Shown here in pieces: positions 1 to 7,945 of a stretch of DNA of 36,156 nt. Numbering within the stretch: position 1 is the stretch's first letter; each line of letters opens with the position of its first letter. Both the position numbers and the translations under genes were made by a program. Source of the DNA: Steroidobacteraceae bacterium (GTDB taxonomy: Bacteria; Pseudomonadota; Gammaproteobacteria; Steroidobacterales; Steroidobacteraceae). The notes under the pieces were generated by a model. That model was not told where the DNA came from and did not search any database. It saw only the letters and a program-made list of their open reading frames with translations. The DNA lies in contig JAPZRU010000035.1 in assembly GCA_027531255.1 (NCBI GenBank), positions 1-36,156 of the forward strand. The letters are read 5' to 3'.

Positions 1-193
1 CGCCGGGGGCGGAGGTGACGTCCGCGACGCACCTGTCCACGGCCGGACCCGCCGAATCGCGCCGCGGGGTGTGGGGTTCGCGCAAGTCCACCGCGCGCAC
101 GCCCCCGCCGGCGCGCGCGGCCGCGCGCACGATGGCTGCGCCGATGCCGCCGGCCGCGCCGGTGACCAGCAGTAGCTCGGGTCGTCCGGACAT
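1..193 (-). CDS. Short-chain dehydrogenase/reductase, N-terminal part (runs off window)
   Basis: The reverse strand from an ATG at 193 encodes MSGRPELLLVTGAAGGIGAAI, the first beta strand and the TGAAGGIG dinucleotide-binding turn of an SDR. It continues into a basic loop and VDLRE, an acidic end of beta-2 that would favour NAD(H). A strong Shine-Dalgarno GAGGGGGAG lies directly before the ATG. Only about 64 residues are in the window, so the catalytic Tyr/Lys cannot be checked. It is divergent from the E1/ALDH operon, and the shared 220-bp spacer has two operator-like palindromes. The family call is firm; the substrate is unknown. Confidence 0.75.
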   Translation of the reverse strand, partial: MSGRPELLLVTGAAGGIGAAIVRAAARAGGGVRAVDLREPHTPRRDSAGPAVDRCVADVTSAPG

Positions 194-254
194 CTCCCCC
201 TCGGAACGAACGCCCTGTCGCGGCCGCCCGTCGGGCGGCCGGAGCGCCTGAATA

Positions 255-270
255 CCAAACGCTCGGTAGG
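255..270. promoter_or_regulatory. Operator-like half-conserved palindrome, SDR side
   Basis: CCAAACGCTCGGTAGG keeps the left half of the repeated motif CCAAACGNTCGTTTGG and part of the right half. It lies about 60 bp upstream of the minus-strand SDR start, so it may be a second binding site for the regulator that reads the perfect site at 369-382. Confidence 0.4.
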
Positions 271-331
271 GCGTCAAACCACGCCCGCGGTGTGCGCTGC
301 AAAAAACCCGTGCCTGCCGCAGCGGCCGACC

Positions 332-360
332 TTGCCGGGCCGGAGCGGCAGCTTTATCGT
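332..360 (+). promoter_or_regulatory. Candidate sigma70-type promoter of the E1/ALDH operon
   Basis: TTGCCG (332-337) and TATCGT (355-360) are separated by 17 bp, each matching 4 of 6 consensus bases. The expected start point is near 367, directly against the perfect palindrome at 369-382, which is an ideal arrangement for repression. This is inference from spacing and similarity only. Confidence 0.35.
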
Positions 361-368
361 CGCCGCAC

Positions 369-382
369 CAAACGATCGTTTG
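369..382. promoter_or_regulatory. Perfect 14-bp palindromic operator, PsrA/TetR type
   Basis: CAAACGATCGTTTG is a perfect inverted repeat. It fits the described PsrA pattern G/C-AAAC-N2-4-GTTT-G/C with N4. It sits between a candidate -10 (355-360) and the GTG start at 414. Related sites occur at 255, 9404, 15045, 17251 and 21331. A TetR gene in the same island (3850-4611) is a plausible binder; that link is inferred. Confidence 0.6.
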
Positions 383-413
383 AGCCGCGCCTGGCGCGGC
401 CGGAGGAACCGCC

Positions 414-1412
414 GTGTCCGCCCAGCCCGCTCCCCGCGCTCCGGGGCCCGACGCGCTCGCGCCGCCGCTGCTCGCGCGCGCCTACCGCCGGATGGCGCTG
501 ATCCGCGCGTTCGAGGAGCGACTGCACGTCGAGAACACGACCGGCGACGTCCCGGGCTTCGTGCATCTCTACGCGGGCCAGGAGGCGATCGCGGTCGGCG
601 TCTGCGAGCACCTCGGCGACTCGGACTACCTCGGCTCGACGCACCGCGGCCACGGCCACTGCATCGCCAAGGGCTGCGACGTGGTCGCGATGATGTGCGA
701 GATCTTCGGGCGCGCGCCCGGCCTCTGCGGCGGCAAGGGCGGCTCGATGCACATCGCCGACCTGTCGAAGGGCATGCTCGGCGCCAATGCGATCGTCGGC
801 GGCGCGGCGCCGCTCGCGATCGGCGCCGCGCTGACGCACAAGACGAAGGGCTCCGGCGGCGTGGCGGTCGCGTTCACGGGCGACGGCGGCTCGAACCAGG
901 GCATGGTGTTCGAGGCGATGAACATGGCCGTCGTGCTCGCGCTGCCCGTGCTGTTCGTGTTCGAGAACAACGGCTACGGCGAGGGTACGGGCGCGGACTA
1001 CGCGGTCGGCAGCCGTTCGATCGCCGAGCGCGCGGCCGGCTTCGGCATGCCGTCGGTGCAGGTCGACGGCACCGACTTCTTCGCGGTGCACGCCGCCGCC
1101 GGCGAAGCGGTCGCCCGCGCGCGCGCCGGGCTCGGGCCGAGCGCGATCGAGGCGAAGGCGCTGCGCTGGTACGGGCACTACGAGGGCGACCCGATGAACT
1201 ACCGCGCGCCGGACGAAGTCGCGCGCGCGCGCGCCGAGCGCGATCCGCTGGCGCTGTTCCGCGCGCGCGTCGCGGGCCGCGTCCCGGCCGACGAACTGGC
1301 CGGCATCGACGCGCAGGCCCTCGCGGAGGTCGACGCCGCCGTGCGCACCGCGCGCGCCGCGCCGTTCCCCGAACCCACCGCGCTCGAGCGCGACGTGTAC
1401 GTGGCCTACTGA
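414..1412 (+). CDS. Thiamine-diphosphate-dependent 2-oxoacid/acetoin dehydrogenase E1 component, alpha subunit
   Basis: A 332-residue protein of the pyruvate/acetoin dehydrogenase E1-alpha family. It would decarboxylate a 2-oxo acid (or cleave acetoin) on thiamine diphosphate and hand the acyl group to a lipoyl E2. The ThDP motif is clear: GDG at 156-158, 26 residues, then NN at 185-186 (ENNGYG). The helix GGKGGSMHI is also family-typical. The GTG start at 414 is supported by GGAGGAA seven bases upstream. It is followed nine bases later by the beta subunit and then an aldehyde dehydrogenase. No E2 or E3 gene is present in the window, so the partner must be elsewhere or the E1 works differently. 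Family is certain; acetoin versus branched or other oxo-acid substrate is not. Confidence 0.9.
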   Translation: MSAQPAPRAPGPDALAPPLLARAYRRMALIRAFEERLHVENTTGDVPGFVHLYAGQEAIAVGVCEHLGDSDYLGSTHRGHGHCIAKGCDVVAMMCEIFGRAPGLCGGKGGSMHIADLSKGMLGANAIVGGAAPLAIGAALTHKTKGSGGVAVAFTGDGGSNQGMVFEAMNMAVVLALPVLFVFENNGYGEGTGADYAVGSRSIAERAAGFGMPSVQVDGTDFFAVHAAAGEAVARARAGLGPSAIEAKALRWYGHYEGDPMNYRAPDEVARARAERDPLALFRARVAGRVPADELAGIDAQALAEVDAAVRTARAAPFPEPTALERDVYVAY

Positions 1413-1421
1413 GGAGCCGCC

Positions 1422-2432
1422 ATGCCGAAGCGTTCGATGCGGGCCGCGATCAACGACGCGATCCGGCTGGAGATGGAGCGCGACCCGAACGTCGTGCTGA
1501 TCGGCGAGGACGTGCGCGGCGGCGCCGGCGGCACCGGCGGCGAGGTCGAGGCCTACGGCGGCGTGATGGGCGTCACGAAGGGGCTGTGGACGAAGTTCGG
1601 CTCGGCGCGCGTGATCGACACGCCGATCACCGAGTCGGCGATCGTCGGCATGGCGGCGGGCGCCGCGATGACGGGCCTGCGGCCGATCGCCGAACTCATG
1701 TTCATGGACTTCTTCGGCGTCTGCTACGACATGCTCTACAACCAGGCGGCGAAGTTCCGCTACATGTTCGGCGGCCACGCGCGCACGCCGCTCGTGGTGC
1801 GCGGGATGATGGGCGCGGGCTTCTCGGCGGCCGCGCAGCACTCGCAGGCGCCCTACAACGTGTTCACCGCGGTCGCGGGCCTAAAGGTCGTGGTGCCGAG
1901 CAATCCTTACGACGCCAAGGGCCTGCTGATCACCGCGATCCGCGACGACGACCCGGTGGTGTTCTGCGAGCACAAGCTGCTCTACGGCCTGTCGGGCGAA
2001 GTGCCGGACGAGGCGTACACGATCCCGTTCGGCGAGGCGAACTACACGCGCGAAGGCGAGGACGTGACGATCGTGGCGCTCGCCGCGATGGTGCCGCGCG
2101 CGAACGCGGTCGCCGACAAGCTGCGCAAGGAAGGCATCTCGGTCGAGGTGGTCGATCCGCGCACCACCTCGCCCCTCGACGAGGAGGGCATCCTCGAGAG
2201 CGTCGAACACACCGGCCGGCTGGTCGTTGTGGACGAGTCCGCCGCGCGCGCCGGCATCGCGCACGACATCGCCGCGCTCGTCGCGAGTCAGGGCTTCCAC
2301 AGCCTCAAGGCGCCGATCCAGCTGGTGACGCCGCCGCACACGCCGATCCCGTTCTCGCCGGCCCTCGAGAAGGCCTGGCTGCCGGACGAGGCGCGGATCG
2401 AGGCCGCGGTGCGCACCGCGATGGCGGCCTGA
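1422..2432 (+). CDS. 2-oxoacid/acetoin dehydrogenase E1 component, beta subunit
   Basis: A 336-residue partner of the preceding E1-alpha. The N-terminal pyrimidine-binding domain contains LIGEDV and DTPITESAIVGMAAGAA, whose Glu is the residue that activates the thiamine ring in this family. The C-terminal transketolase-C domain carries EVVDPRTTSPLD. The ATG at 1422 follows GAGGAG at ideal distance, and the short gap to the alpha gene implies translational coupling and a heterotetramer. Length and domains are complete. It probably acts in the cytoplasm on an oxo-acid product of the pathway. The exact substrate is inferred only at family level. Confidence 0.9.
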   Translation: MPKRSMRAAINDAIRLEMERDPNVVLIGEDVRGGAGGTGGEVEAYGGVMGVTKGLWTKFGSARVIDTPITESAIVGMAAGAAMTGLRPIAELMFMDFFGVCYDMLYNQAAKFRYMFGGHARTPLVVRGMMGAGFSAAAQHSQAPYNVFTAVAGLKVVVPSNPYDAKGLLITAIRDDDPVVFCEHKLLYGLSGEVPDEAYTIPFGEANYTREGEDVTIVALAAMVPRANAVADKLRKEGISVEVVDPRTTSPLDEEGILESVEHTGRLVVVDESAARAGIAHDIAALVASQGFHSLKAPIQLVTPPHTPIPFSPALEKAWLPDEARIEAAVRTAMAA

Positions 2433-2473
2433 ACGACACTTCGCCCCGCCCCCTACCGTCACGGAGCCCCCCC

Positions 2474-3901
2474 ATGAGCCGCGAGGCACGCCGCTTCTAC
2501 GTCGGTGGCCGGTGGATCGAGCCCGCCGCGCCGACCCGCCTGTTCGAGACCGTCGATCCCGCCACCGAGCAGCCGAGCGGCACGGTCGCGCTGGGTGGCG
2601 CCGCGGACGTGGACCGCGCGGTCGAAGCGGCGCGCGCCGCCCGCGCCGCGTGGGCCGCGACCGCGCCCGCCGAGCGTCGCGCGGTGCTGGCGCGCGCGCT
2701 GGAACTGCTGGGCCAGCGCGAGGCGGCGTTCGCCAGCGCCATCACCGACGAGATGGGCTGCCCCGCGACGCTGAGCGCGAAGGCCCAGGTGAAGCTCGGC
2801 GCCGCACACCTGCGCACCGGCGTGGCGCTGCTCGACGGCTTCGAGTTCGAGGAACGCGTCGGCGCGACACGCGTGCGCCTCGAGCCGGTCGGCGTCTGCG
2901 CGCTGATCACGCCCTGGAACTGGCCGCTGAACCAGGTCGCCTGCAAGGTCGTGCCGGCGCTCGCCGCCGGTTGCACGATGGTGCTGAAGCCCAGCGAGTA
3001 CTCGGCCTACAGCGGCGATCTCTGGGCCGAACTGATGCACGACGCCGGCGTGCCGCCCGGCGTGTTCAATCTCGTGCAGGGCGACGCGAGCACGGGCCGC
3101 GCGCTCGTCGAGCATCCGCAAGTGGACCTCGTCTCGTTCACCGGCTCGACGCGCGGCGGGCGCGAGGTCGCCGCCGGCGCGGCCGCGACGCTGAAGCGCG
3201 TCCACCTCGAGCTCGGCGGCAAATCGCCGGCGCTCGTGCTCGACGACGCCGACCTCGCGAAGGCGGTCAAGGCGACCACGATCCAGGTGCTGCAGAACTC
3301 GGGGCAGTCCTGCAACGCGCCGACGCGATTGTTCGTGCCCGCCTCGCGCCTCGCCGAAGCCGAGTCGATCGCGGCCGGCGTGATGGCGAAGGCGGTCGCG
3401 GGCGACCCCCGCGAGGCGGCGACCACGCTCGGGCCCGTCGTATCGCGCGTGCAGTTCGAGCGCATCCAGGCGCTGCTGGAGTCGGGCGTGCGCGAGGGCG
3501 CGCGCGCGGTCACCGGCGGTCCGGGGCGCCCGGCGGGCGTCGAGCGCGGCTGGTTCGTGCAGCCGACGCTGTTCGCCGACCTGCGCGACGACATGCAGGT
3601 GGTGCGCGAGGAGATCTTCGGGCCGGTGCTCTGCCTGCTCGGCTATGCGGACGAGGCCGAAGCGCTCGCGCGCGCGAACGCCACCCCCTACGGGCTCTCG
3701 GCGTACGTCTGGGCCGGCAGCCTCGAGCGCGCGCAGGCGGTCGCCGCGCGACTCGAGGCCGGCTCCGTGCACCTCAACGGCGCGGGCCCGGACTTCGCGG
3801 CGCCGTTCGGCGGCTGGAAGCAGTCGGGCTACGGCCGCGAATGGGGCGTCTACGGCCTGCGCGCCTTCCTCGAACCCAAGGCCCTGCTCGGCGCCGGCTG
3901 A
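2474..3901 (+). CDS. NAD(P)-dependent aldehyde dehydrogenase
   Basis: A 475-residue member of the aldehyde dehydrogenase superfamily, oxidising an aldehyde to a carboxylate. Visible motifs are the Rossmann segment TPWNWPLNQ, the cofactor Lys in LKPSE, the FTGSTRGG turn, the general base Glu246 in ELGGKS, and the nucleophile Cys280 in NSGQSCNAP. EEIFGPVL and the C-terminal GGWKQSGYGRE are also present. It starts at ATG 2474 after CGGAG, 41 bases behind the E1-beta stop, and is probably the last gene of this operon. Its 3' end overlaps the convergent TetR gene by about 52 bases. The aldehyde is likely produced by one of the island's alcohol dehydrogenases, which is inference from context. Confidence 0.93.
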   Translation: MSREARRFYVGGRWIEPAAPTRLFETVDPATEQPSGTVALGGAADVDRAVEAARAARAAWAATAPAERRAVLARALELLGQREAAFASAITDEMGCPATLSAKAQVKLGAAHLRTGVALLDGFEFEERVGATRVRLEPVGVCALITPWNWPLNQVACKVVPALAAGCTMVLKPSEYSAYSGDLWAELMHDAGVPPGVFNLVQGDASTGRALVEHPQVDLVSFTGSTRGGREVAAGAAATLKRVHLELGGKSPALVLDDADLAKAVKATTIQVLQNSGQSCNAPTRLFVPASRLAEAESIAAGVMAKAVAGDPREAATTLGPVVSRVQFERIQALLESGVREGARAVTGGPGRPAGVERGWFVQPTLFADLRDDMQVVREEIFGPVLCLLGYADEAEALARANATPYGLSAYVWAGSLERAQAVAARLEAGSVHLNGAGPDFAAPFGGWKQSGYGREWGVYGLRAFLEPKALLGAG

Positions 3902-4611
3902 ACCGCGCCGGCCCGCATGCGTGCCGCGGCCGCCGGCGCCCGGGCCGCGGCGCGGGCCGCACCGTTGCCGCCGCGCCGCGCCGCGACCGTCGCAGTGCCC
4001 CGCAGACCCGCGATCAAGAGCTCGGCCTGCTGCCGGCCGATCTCGCTCGGCGTGAGGCGGCCGTGCGGGCGGTACCAGTGGTACACCCAGGACACCGCGC
4101 CGACCAGCGTCAGCGCGGCGAGTTCGGGGTCCACCGTGGTCGGCACCTCGCCCCGGCGCCGCGCCTCGAGGATGAGGTCGCGCACCACGCGCGCATAGAC
4201 GTCGCGCTCGCGGATGATCTGCCGCTGGCGTTCGCGCGGCAGTTGGTTGAAGTCGCGGAAGAAGATCGCGCTCTGCACGGCGCGCTCCGCGATGTAGGGC
4301 ACCAGCAGCTCGAGCAGCGTGCGCAGGCGATCGAGCGGCGGATCGCGGCTCGACTCGCACTGCTCGATGTACTGGAGCGCACCCTCGTGCAGGTCCTTCA
4401 GCACGTGGAACAGCAGGTCTTCCTTCGAATCGATGTAGTGGTAGAGGCTGCCCTTCAGCAGCCCGACCGCGCTGCTGACGTCCTGCATCGACGTACCGGC
4501 GTAGCCCTTCTCGAGGAAGATCCGCGCCGCCGCGTCGAGAATCTGCTGCCAGCGCTCGCCGCCGGGCCGCGCGGCCGCCGCACCAACCTTGCGCCCACCA
4601 GCCCGTGGCAT
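3850..4611 (-). CDS. TetR/AcrR-family transcriptional regulator (KstR2/PsrA-like)
   Basis: A 253-residue regulator. The N-terminal helix-turn-helix reads ILDAAARIFLEKGYAGTSMQDV, then GSLYHYIDSKEDLL, the classic TetR DNA-binding domain. The C-terminal ligand domain ends VYHWYRPHGRLTPSEIG, a signature I associate with the KstR2/FadR/PsrA branch that senses acyl-CoA thioesters. I chose ATG 4611, with AGGAG six bases upstream, over a GTG 30 bases earlier. After about residue 200 there is an Ala/Arg-rich tail of roughly 45 residues that is antisense to the end of the ALDH gene. It is the last gene of the LLM/Cox-like operon, and a candidate reader of the CCAAACGNTCGTTTGG sites. Family is certain; the regulon is inferred. 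Confidence 0.88.
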   Translation of the reverse strand: MPRAGGRKVGAAAARPGGERWQQILDAAARIFLEKGYAGTSMQDVSSAVGLLKGSLYHYIDSKEDLLFHVLKDLHEGALQYIEQCESSRDPPLDRLRTLLELLVPYIAERAVQSAIFFRDFNQLPRERQRQIIRERDVYARVVRDLILEARRRGEVPTTVDPELAALTLVGAVSWVYHWYRPHGRLTPSEIGRQQAELLIAGLRGTATVAARRGGNGAARAAARAPAAAARMRAGAVQPAPSRALGSRKARRP

Positions 4612-4686
4612 CGCTCGCTCCTGCACCCGTGGCGGGCGCACGGTGTTGCCGTTCGTCCGATTCTAAGGGGACGCATCCGCGACCCG

Positions 4687-5805
4687 CTATTCCCGCAGCC
4701 CCGCCTGCCGCAGCATCGGCAGCAGCACGGTTTCGAAGTGTTCGAGTCCCGCGCCGTAGTCCACCCAGCTCAGCGTGATGCCGTCGAGGCCCGCGTCCGC
4801 GAAGGCCTTCATCCCGTCGACGATCTGCTCGGCGGTGCCTACCAGCGGGATCGCGCCGTACCCCGCGATCAGGTTCGCCGCGAAGGCTTCCCAGCCGGCC
4901 CCGAGCGCGCTCTGCGAGTTCGGGATCAGCACGTCCAGCAGGTTGCGCACGCCCGTCCAGTCCCCGGTCTCGTGGACGTAGCGGCGCTCGAGCTCCTTCG
5001 CTTCCTTCTCGGTCTCGGCACAGACCACGTAGGCCTGCCCGAACACCTGCATCTCGCGACCGTACTTCTCGCGCGCGAGCGCCTTGCCGCGCGCCGCGAT
5101 CTGCGCGCAGCCGGCGACGTCCTTGGCGATCACGAAGTTGAGGTCCGCGTTCTGCGCCGCGAACTGCTGGCCCCGCGCGCTGTTGCCCGCGCTCATGATG
5201 ACGGGGTGGGGCCGCTGGATCGGCTTCGGCTCCGAGTACGCGCCCGGCGAGGTGAAGTACGGGCCCGCGTAGTCGAACTCGCCCTCGCGGGTCCACAGCT
5301 GCCGGCACAGTTCCAGCCAGTCGTCGGCGACGTCGTAGCGCGCGTCGTGCTCCTTCTGCGGCAGCCCGAACATGCCGATCTCGCGCTCGTTCCAGCCCGC
5401 GACGATGTTGAGGCCGAAGCGGCCGCCCGAGATGTGGTCGATCGTCGCGACCTCCTTCGCGGCGCGCACCGGGTGCACCGTCGGCACGTGGAAGGTGGCG
5501 AACACGGAGATCCGCTGCGTGACCGCCGACAGGCCCGCGGCCCAGGTGAAGGTCTCGAAGTTGCGGTGGTTGAAGTTCGTGCGCCCGCCCATGCCCTTCC
5601 AGCGCGCCACCGGGATCAATGCCTCGAACCCGGCACGGTCGGCGAGCTGTGCGAGGCGCACGGACTCGGGCCACGTGACCTTCAGCACCTCGGGCCGGTC
5701 GGTCATCGAACAGCCGTGGCTCACGTTCAGGCCGAACACGCCGAGCTTCAGGCGATTGCGGCTCGTCCGCAGCGGATGCGTCGCCGCCCCTGCTTCCGTC
5801 GTCAT
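4687..5805 (-). CDS. LLM-class flavin-dependent monooxygenase (RutA/SfnG-like)
   Basis: A 372-residue TIM-barrel protein of the bacterial luciferase family, using FMNH2 from a separate reductase and O2. Typical segments are NHRNFETFTWAAGLSA, VHPVRAAKEVATIDHISGGRFGLNIVAGWNEREIGMFG and PVIMSAGNSARGQQFAA, which resemble pyrimidine oxygenase RutA and dimethylsulfone monooxygenase SfnG. Substrates in this branch are cleaved at C-N or C-S bonds or oxygenated. The ATG at 5805 is preceded by GAGGGGGACACG. It lies downstream of the VWA gene, with a trinucleotide-rich leader between, and upstream of the TetR gene on the same strand. The flavin reductase partner is not seen here. The substrate is unknown. 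Confidence 0.88.
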   Translation of the reverse strand: MTTEAGAATHPLRTSRNRLKLGVFGLNVSHGCSMTDRPEVLKVTWPESVRLAQLADRAGFEALIPVARWKGMGGRTNFNHRNFETFTWAAGLSAVTQRISVFATFHVPTVHPVRAAKEVATIDHISGGRFGLNIVAGWNEREIGMFGLPQKEHDARYDVADDWLELCRQLWTREGEFDYAGPYFTSPGAYSEPKPIQRPHPVIMSAGNSARGQQFAAQNADLNFVIAKDVAGCAQIAARGKALAREKYGREMQVFGQAYVVCAETEKEAKELERRYVHETGDWTGVRNLLDVLIPNSQSALGAGWEAFAANLIAGYGAIPLVGTAEQIVDGMKAFADAGLDGITLSWVDYGAGLEHFETVLLPMLRQAGLRE

Positions 5806-5832
5806 CGTGTCCCCCTCGTCGCGAAACGTCGC

Positions 5833-5863
5833 GTCGTCGTAGTAGTAGTGATCGTCGTCGTCA
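5833..5863. repeat. Trinucleotide-rich GTC/GTA tract between the VWA and LLM genes
   Basis: On the plus strand the tract is runs of GTC, then GTA, then GTC triplets. It includes the VWA stop codon (5861-5863) and forms the leader of the LLM gene. Short tandem triplets in an otherwise non-repetitive region could slip. No function can be shown. Confidence 0.5.
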
Positions 5864-6997
5864 GCCCGCCAGCAGCCTGCCGAGCGCCGCCAGCGAATCC
5901 AGATCGTGCGCCGACACCGGCTGGCGTGCCTGCCGCGCGAGCGCCGCAGCGCCCGCCGCCAGCGGCTGCCACGCGGCGCTGCGCAGCAGCGGATTGACCC
6001 ACAGCAGGGGGCGCGCGGTTCGCGCCAGCCGCCGCGCCTCGGCCTCGAGCCGCAGCGGGTCGCCGGTCTCGAGGCCGTCGGTCAGCAGCAGCACGGCCGC
6101 GCCGCGCGAGGCCGCGCGCTTCGCCCAGCGCCGGTTGTACTCGCCGAGACACTCGCCGATGCGCGTGCCGCCGTCCCAGTCCAGCACCTGCGTGCAGGCC
6201 GCCGCGACCGCGGCGTCGGGGTCCGGCAGCGCCATCGCGCGCGTCAGCCGGGTCAGGCGCGTCGCGAACGCGAACACCTCGACACGGGGCGAGCGGCGCG
6301 CGAGCGCGTGGGCGAAGTAGAGGAAGGTACGCGCGTAGACCGCCATCGAGCCGGAGACGTCCACCAGGACGACCCAGTCGCGCGGCTGCAGGCGGCGCGC
6401 GCGGCGCGCCGGACGGAGCGCGTCGAAGCGGCCGCGCGCGCCGCGCAGCATCCGCGCGAGGTCGAGGTCGCGCCCGGCGGGATCCGGCGCGTGCCGGCGC
6501 GTGCGGCGGAGCCAGACGCGCGGCACCTGCGCGGCGATCAGCGCGCGCGCCTCCGCGAGTTCGGCGGCGCTCATCTGCTCGAAGTCCTTGGCGTGCAACA
6601 CCTCGCGATCCGAGGCGGTACCGCTGGCGTCGGGCGGCGCCTCGCGCCCGCGGCGCGGGGGGCGCGCGACGGCGCGACTCGGCGGCAACGCTTCCGCGAG
6701 CCGCCGCGAGCCGGGCGCGCGCTGCGCGCGTTCGGGCGGCAGGTCGAGCCGGCTCCCTTCCGGCAGCGGCAGGCCCTCCGGGAAGAACGCGCCGAACAGG
6801 CGGTCGAACAGGTCGAAGTCGGCGGGACTCCGCACGAGCGTGGCGCGCAGCGCATCGCGCACGTCGGCCCGGCGCTCGGGCCCGACCGCGACGAGCGCCT
6901 CGGCCGCGACCAGCAGCGCGTCGGTGCCGACCTTCACCCCGGCCCGCCGCAGCGCCGCGGCGAGCGCGGGCAGGCTGCGATCGGCGGGCAGCGGCAC
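5861..6997 (-). CDS. VWA domain-containing protein, CoxE-like
   Basis: A 378-residue protein with a C-terminal von Willebrand A domain. The metal-ion-dependent adhesion site DVSGSM is at 213-218 in VVLVDVSGSMAVYARTFLYFAHAL, followed by LLLTDGLETGDP. The N-terminal half is basic and helical, as in CoxE. In the known CO dehydrogenase system CoxE works with the MoxR-type ATPase CoxD in maturation of the molybdenum active site. The same pairing is present here, immediately after the MoxR gene (10-base gap). The start is GTG 6997, with GAGGG upstream. The homologous role is inferred. It has no signal peptide, so it is cytoplasmic. Confidence 0.88.
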   Translation of the reverse strand: MPLPADRSLPALAAALRRAGVKVGTDALLVAAEALVAVGPERRADVRDALRATLVRSPADFDLFDRLFGAFFPEGLPLPEGSRLDLPPERAQRAPGSRRLAEALPPSRAVARPPRRGREAPPDASGTASDREVLHAKDFEQMSAAELAEARALIAAQVPRVWLRRTRRHAPDPAGRDLDLARMLRGARGRFDALRPARRARRLQPRDWVVLVDVSGSMAVYARTFLYFAHALARRSPRVEVFAFATRLTRLTRAMALPDPDAAVAAACTQVLDWDGGTRIGECLGEYNRRWAKRAASRGAAVLLLTDGLETGDPLRLEAEARRLARTARPLLWVNPLLRSAAWQPLAAGAAALARQARQPVSAHDLDSLAALGRLLAG

Positions 6998-7006
6998 GGT
7001 GCGCCC

Positions 7007-7945
7007 TCAGCGCGCCGGCGCCGGCCGTGCCGGGTCATGGGCATGCGAGCCGGCGGGCTCGGCGGCCGGCAGCGTCGCGCGCACGGCCGCGACGTCCTCC
7101 TCGTACTTCAGCAGCACGCCGAGCGTGTCGCGAATCAGCGCGGGCTCGAGCGCGTGCGCACCGAGCGCGACGAGGGCCCGCGCCCAGTCGAGGCTTTCCG
7201 CGACGCCGGGCGGCTTGTAGAGCTTCCGGCGCCGCAGTTCCTGCACGTACTCGACCACCTGTGCGGCGAGCGCCTGGTTCGCTTCGGGCGCGCGCGCGGC
7301 GAGGATCGCGAGTTCGCGCGCGGGGTCGGGGTACTCGAGCCAGTGGTAGAGGCAGCGGCGCTTCAGCGCGTCGTGCACCTCCCGCGTGCGGTTCGAGGTG
7401 ACGATCACGATCGGCGGTTCCTCGGCACGCACGGTGCCGAGCTCGGGAATCGTGACCTGGAAGTCGGCGAGGATCTCCAGCAGGTACGCCTCGAACGGCT
7501 CGTCGGCGCGATCGATCTCGTCGATGAGCAGTACGGGCGCGCCGTTCGCATGCGGCTCGAGCGCCCGCAGCAGCGGTCGCTTCACCAGGAACCGGGGATC
7601 GAAGATCTCGGCCGCCAGCGCCTCGCGCGAGGCCGGCTCGCCGGCGGCGTCCGCGAGCTTGAGCTCGAGCATCTGCCGCAGGTAGTTCCACTCGTAGACC
7701 GCGGCCGCGGTGTCGAGCCCTTCGTAGCACTGCAGGCGGATCAGGTCGCGGCCGAGAGCGGCGGCGAGCACCTTGGCGAGTTCGGTCTTGCCGACGCCGG
7801 GCTCGCCTTCGAGGAACAGCGGGCGCTTCAGCGTGAGCGCGAGGTAGACCGCGACCGCCTGGGTGCGGTCCGCGAGGTAGCGCTGGGCGTGCAGCAACTC
7901 CGCGGTCGCGTCGACCGACCCGGGGAGCGCCGCGCCCCGCTTCAT
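7007..7945 (-). CDS. MoxR-family AAA+ ATPase, CoxD-like
   Basis: A 312-residue AAA+ ATPase. Walker A is GEPGVGKT at 47-54, Walker B LLIDEID at 139-145, and sensor 1 IVTSNRTREVHDALKRR, the usual MoxR pattern. Members act as chaperones that remodel or insert cofactors, often beside a VWA protein, as here. CoxD does this for the Mo-Cu site of CO dehydrogenase. The start overlaps the preceding FAD-subunit gene by an ATGA at 7942-7945, so the two are translationally coupled. A Pro/Ala-rich tail ends the protein. Family is certain; the client is presumably the form II molybdenum hydroxylase encoded divergently. Confidence 0.92.
   Translation of the reverse strand: MKRGAALPGSVDATAELLHAQRYLADRTQAVAVYLALTLKRPLFLEGEPGVGKTELAKVLAAALGRDLIRLQCYEGLDTAAAVYEWNYLRQMLELKLADAAGEPASREALAAEIFDPRFLVKRPLLRALEPHANGAPVLLIDEIDRADEPFEAYLLEILADFQVTIPELGTVRAEEPPIVIVTSNRTREVHDALKRRCLYHWLEYPDPARELAILAARAPEANQALAAQVVEYVQELRRRKLYKPPGVAESLDWARALVALGAHALEPALIRDTLGVLLKYEEDVAAVRATLPAAEPAGSHAHDPARPAPAR

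Noticed and set aside
290-3901. Very long open frames on both strands over the E1/ALDH genes (up to 1203 codons)
   Set aside because: They are Arg/Ala-rich shadows of a high-GC coding region. Only the frames with recognised catalytic motifs and ribosome sites are kept.
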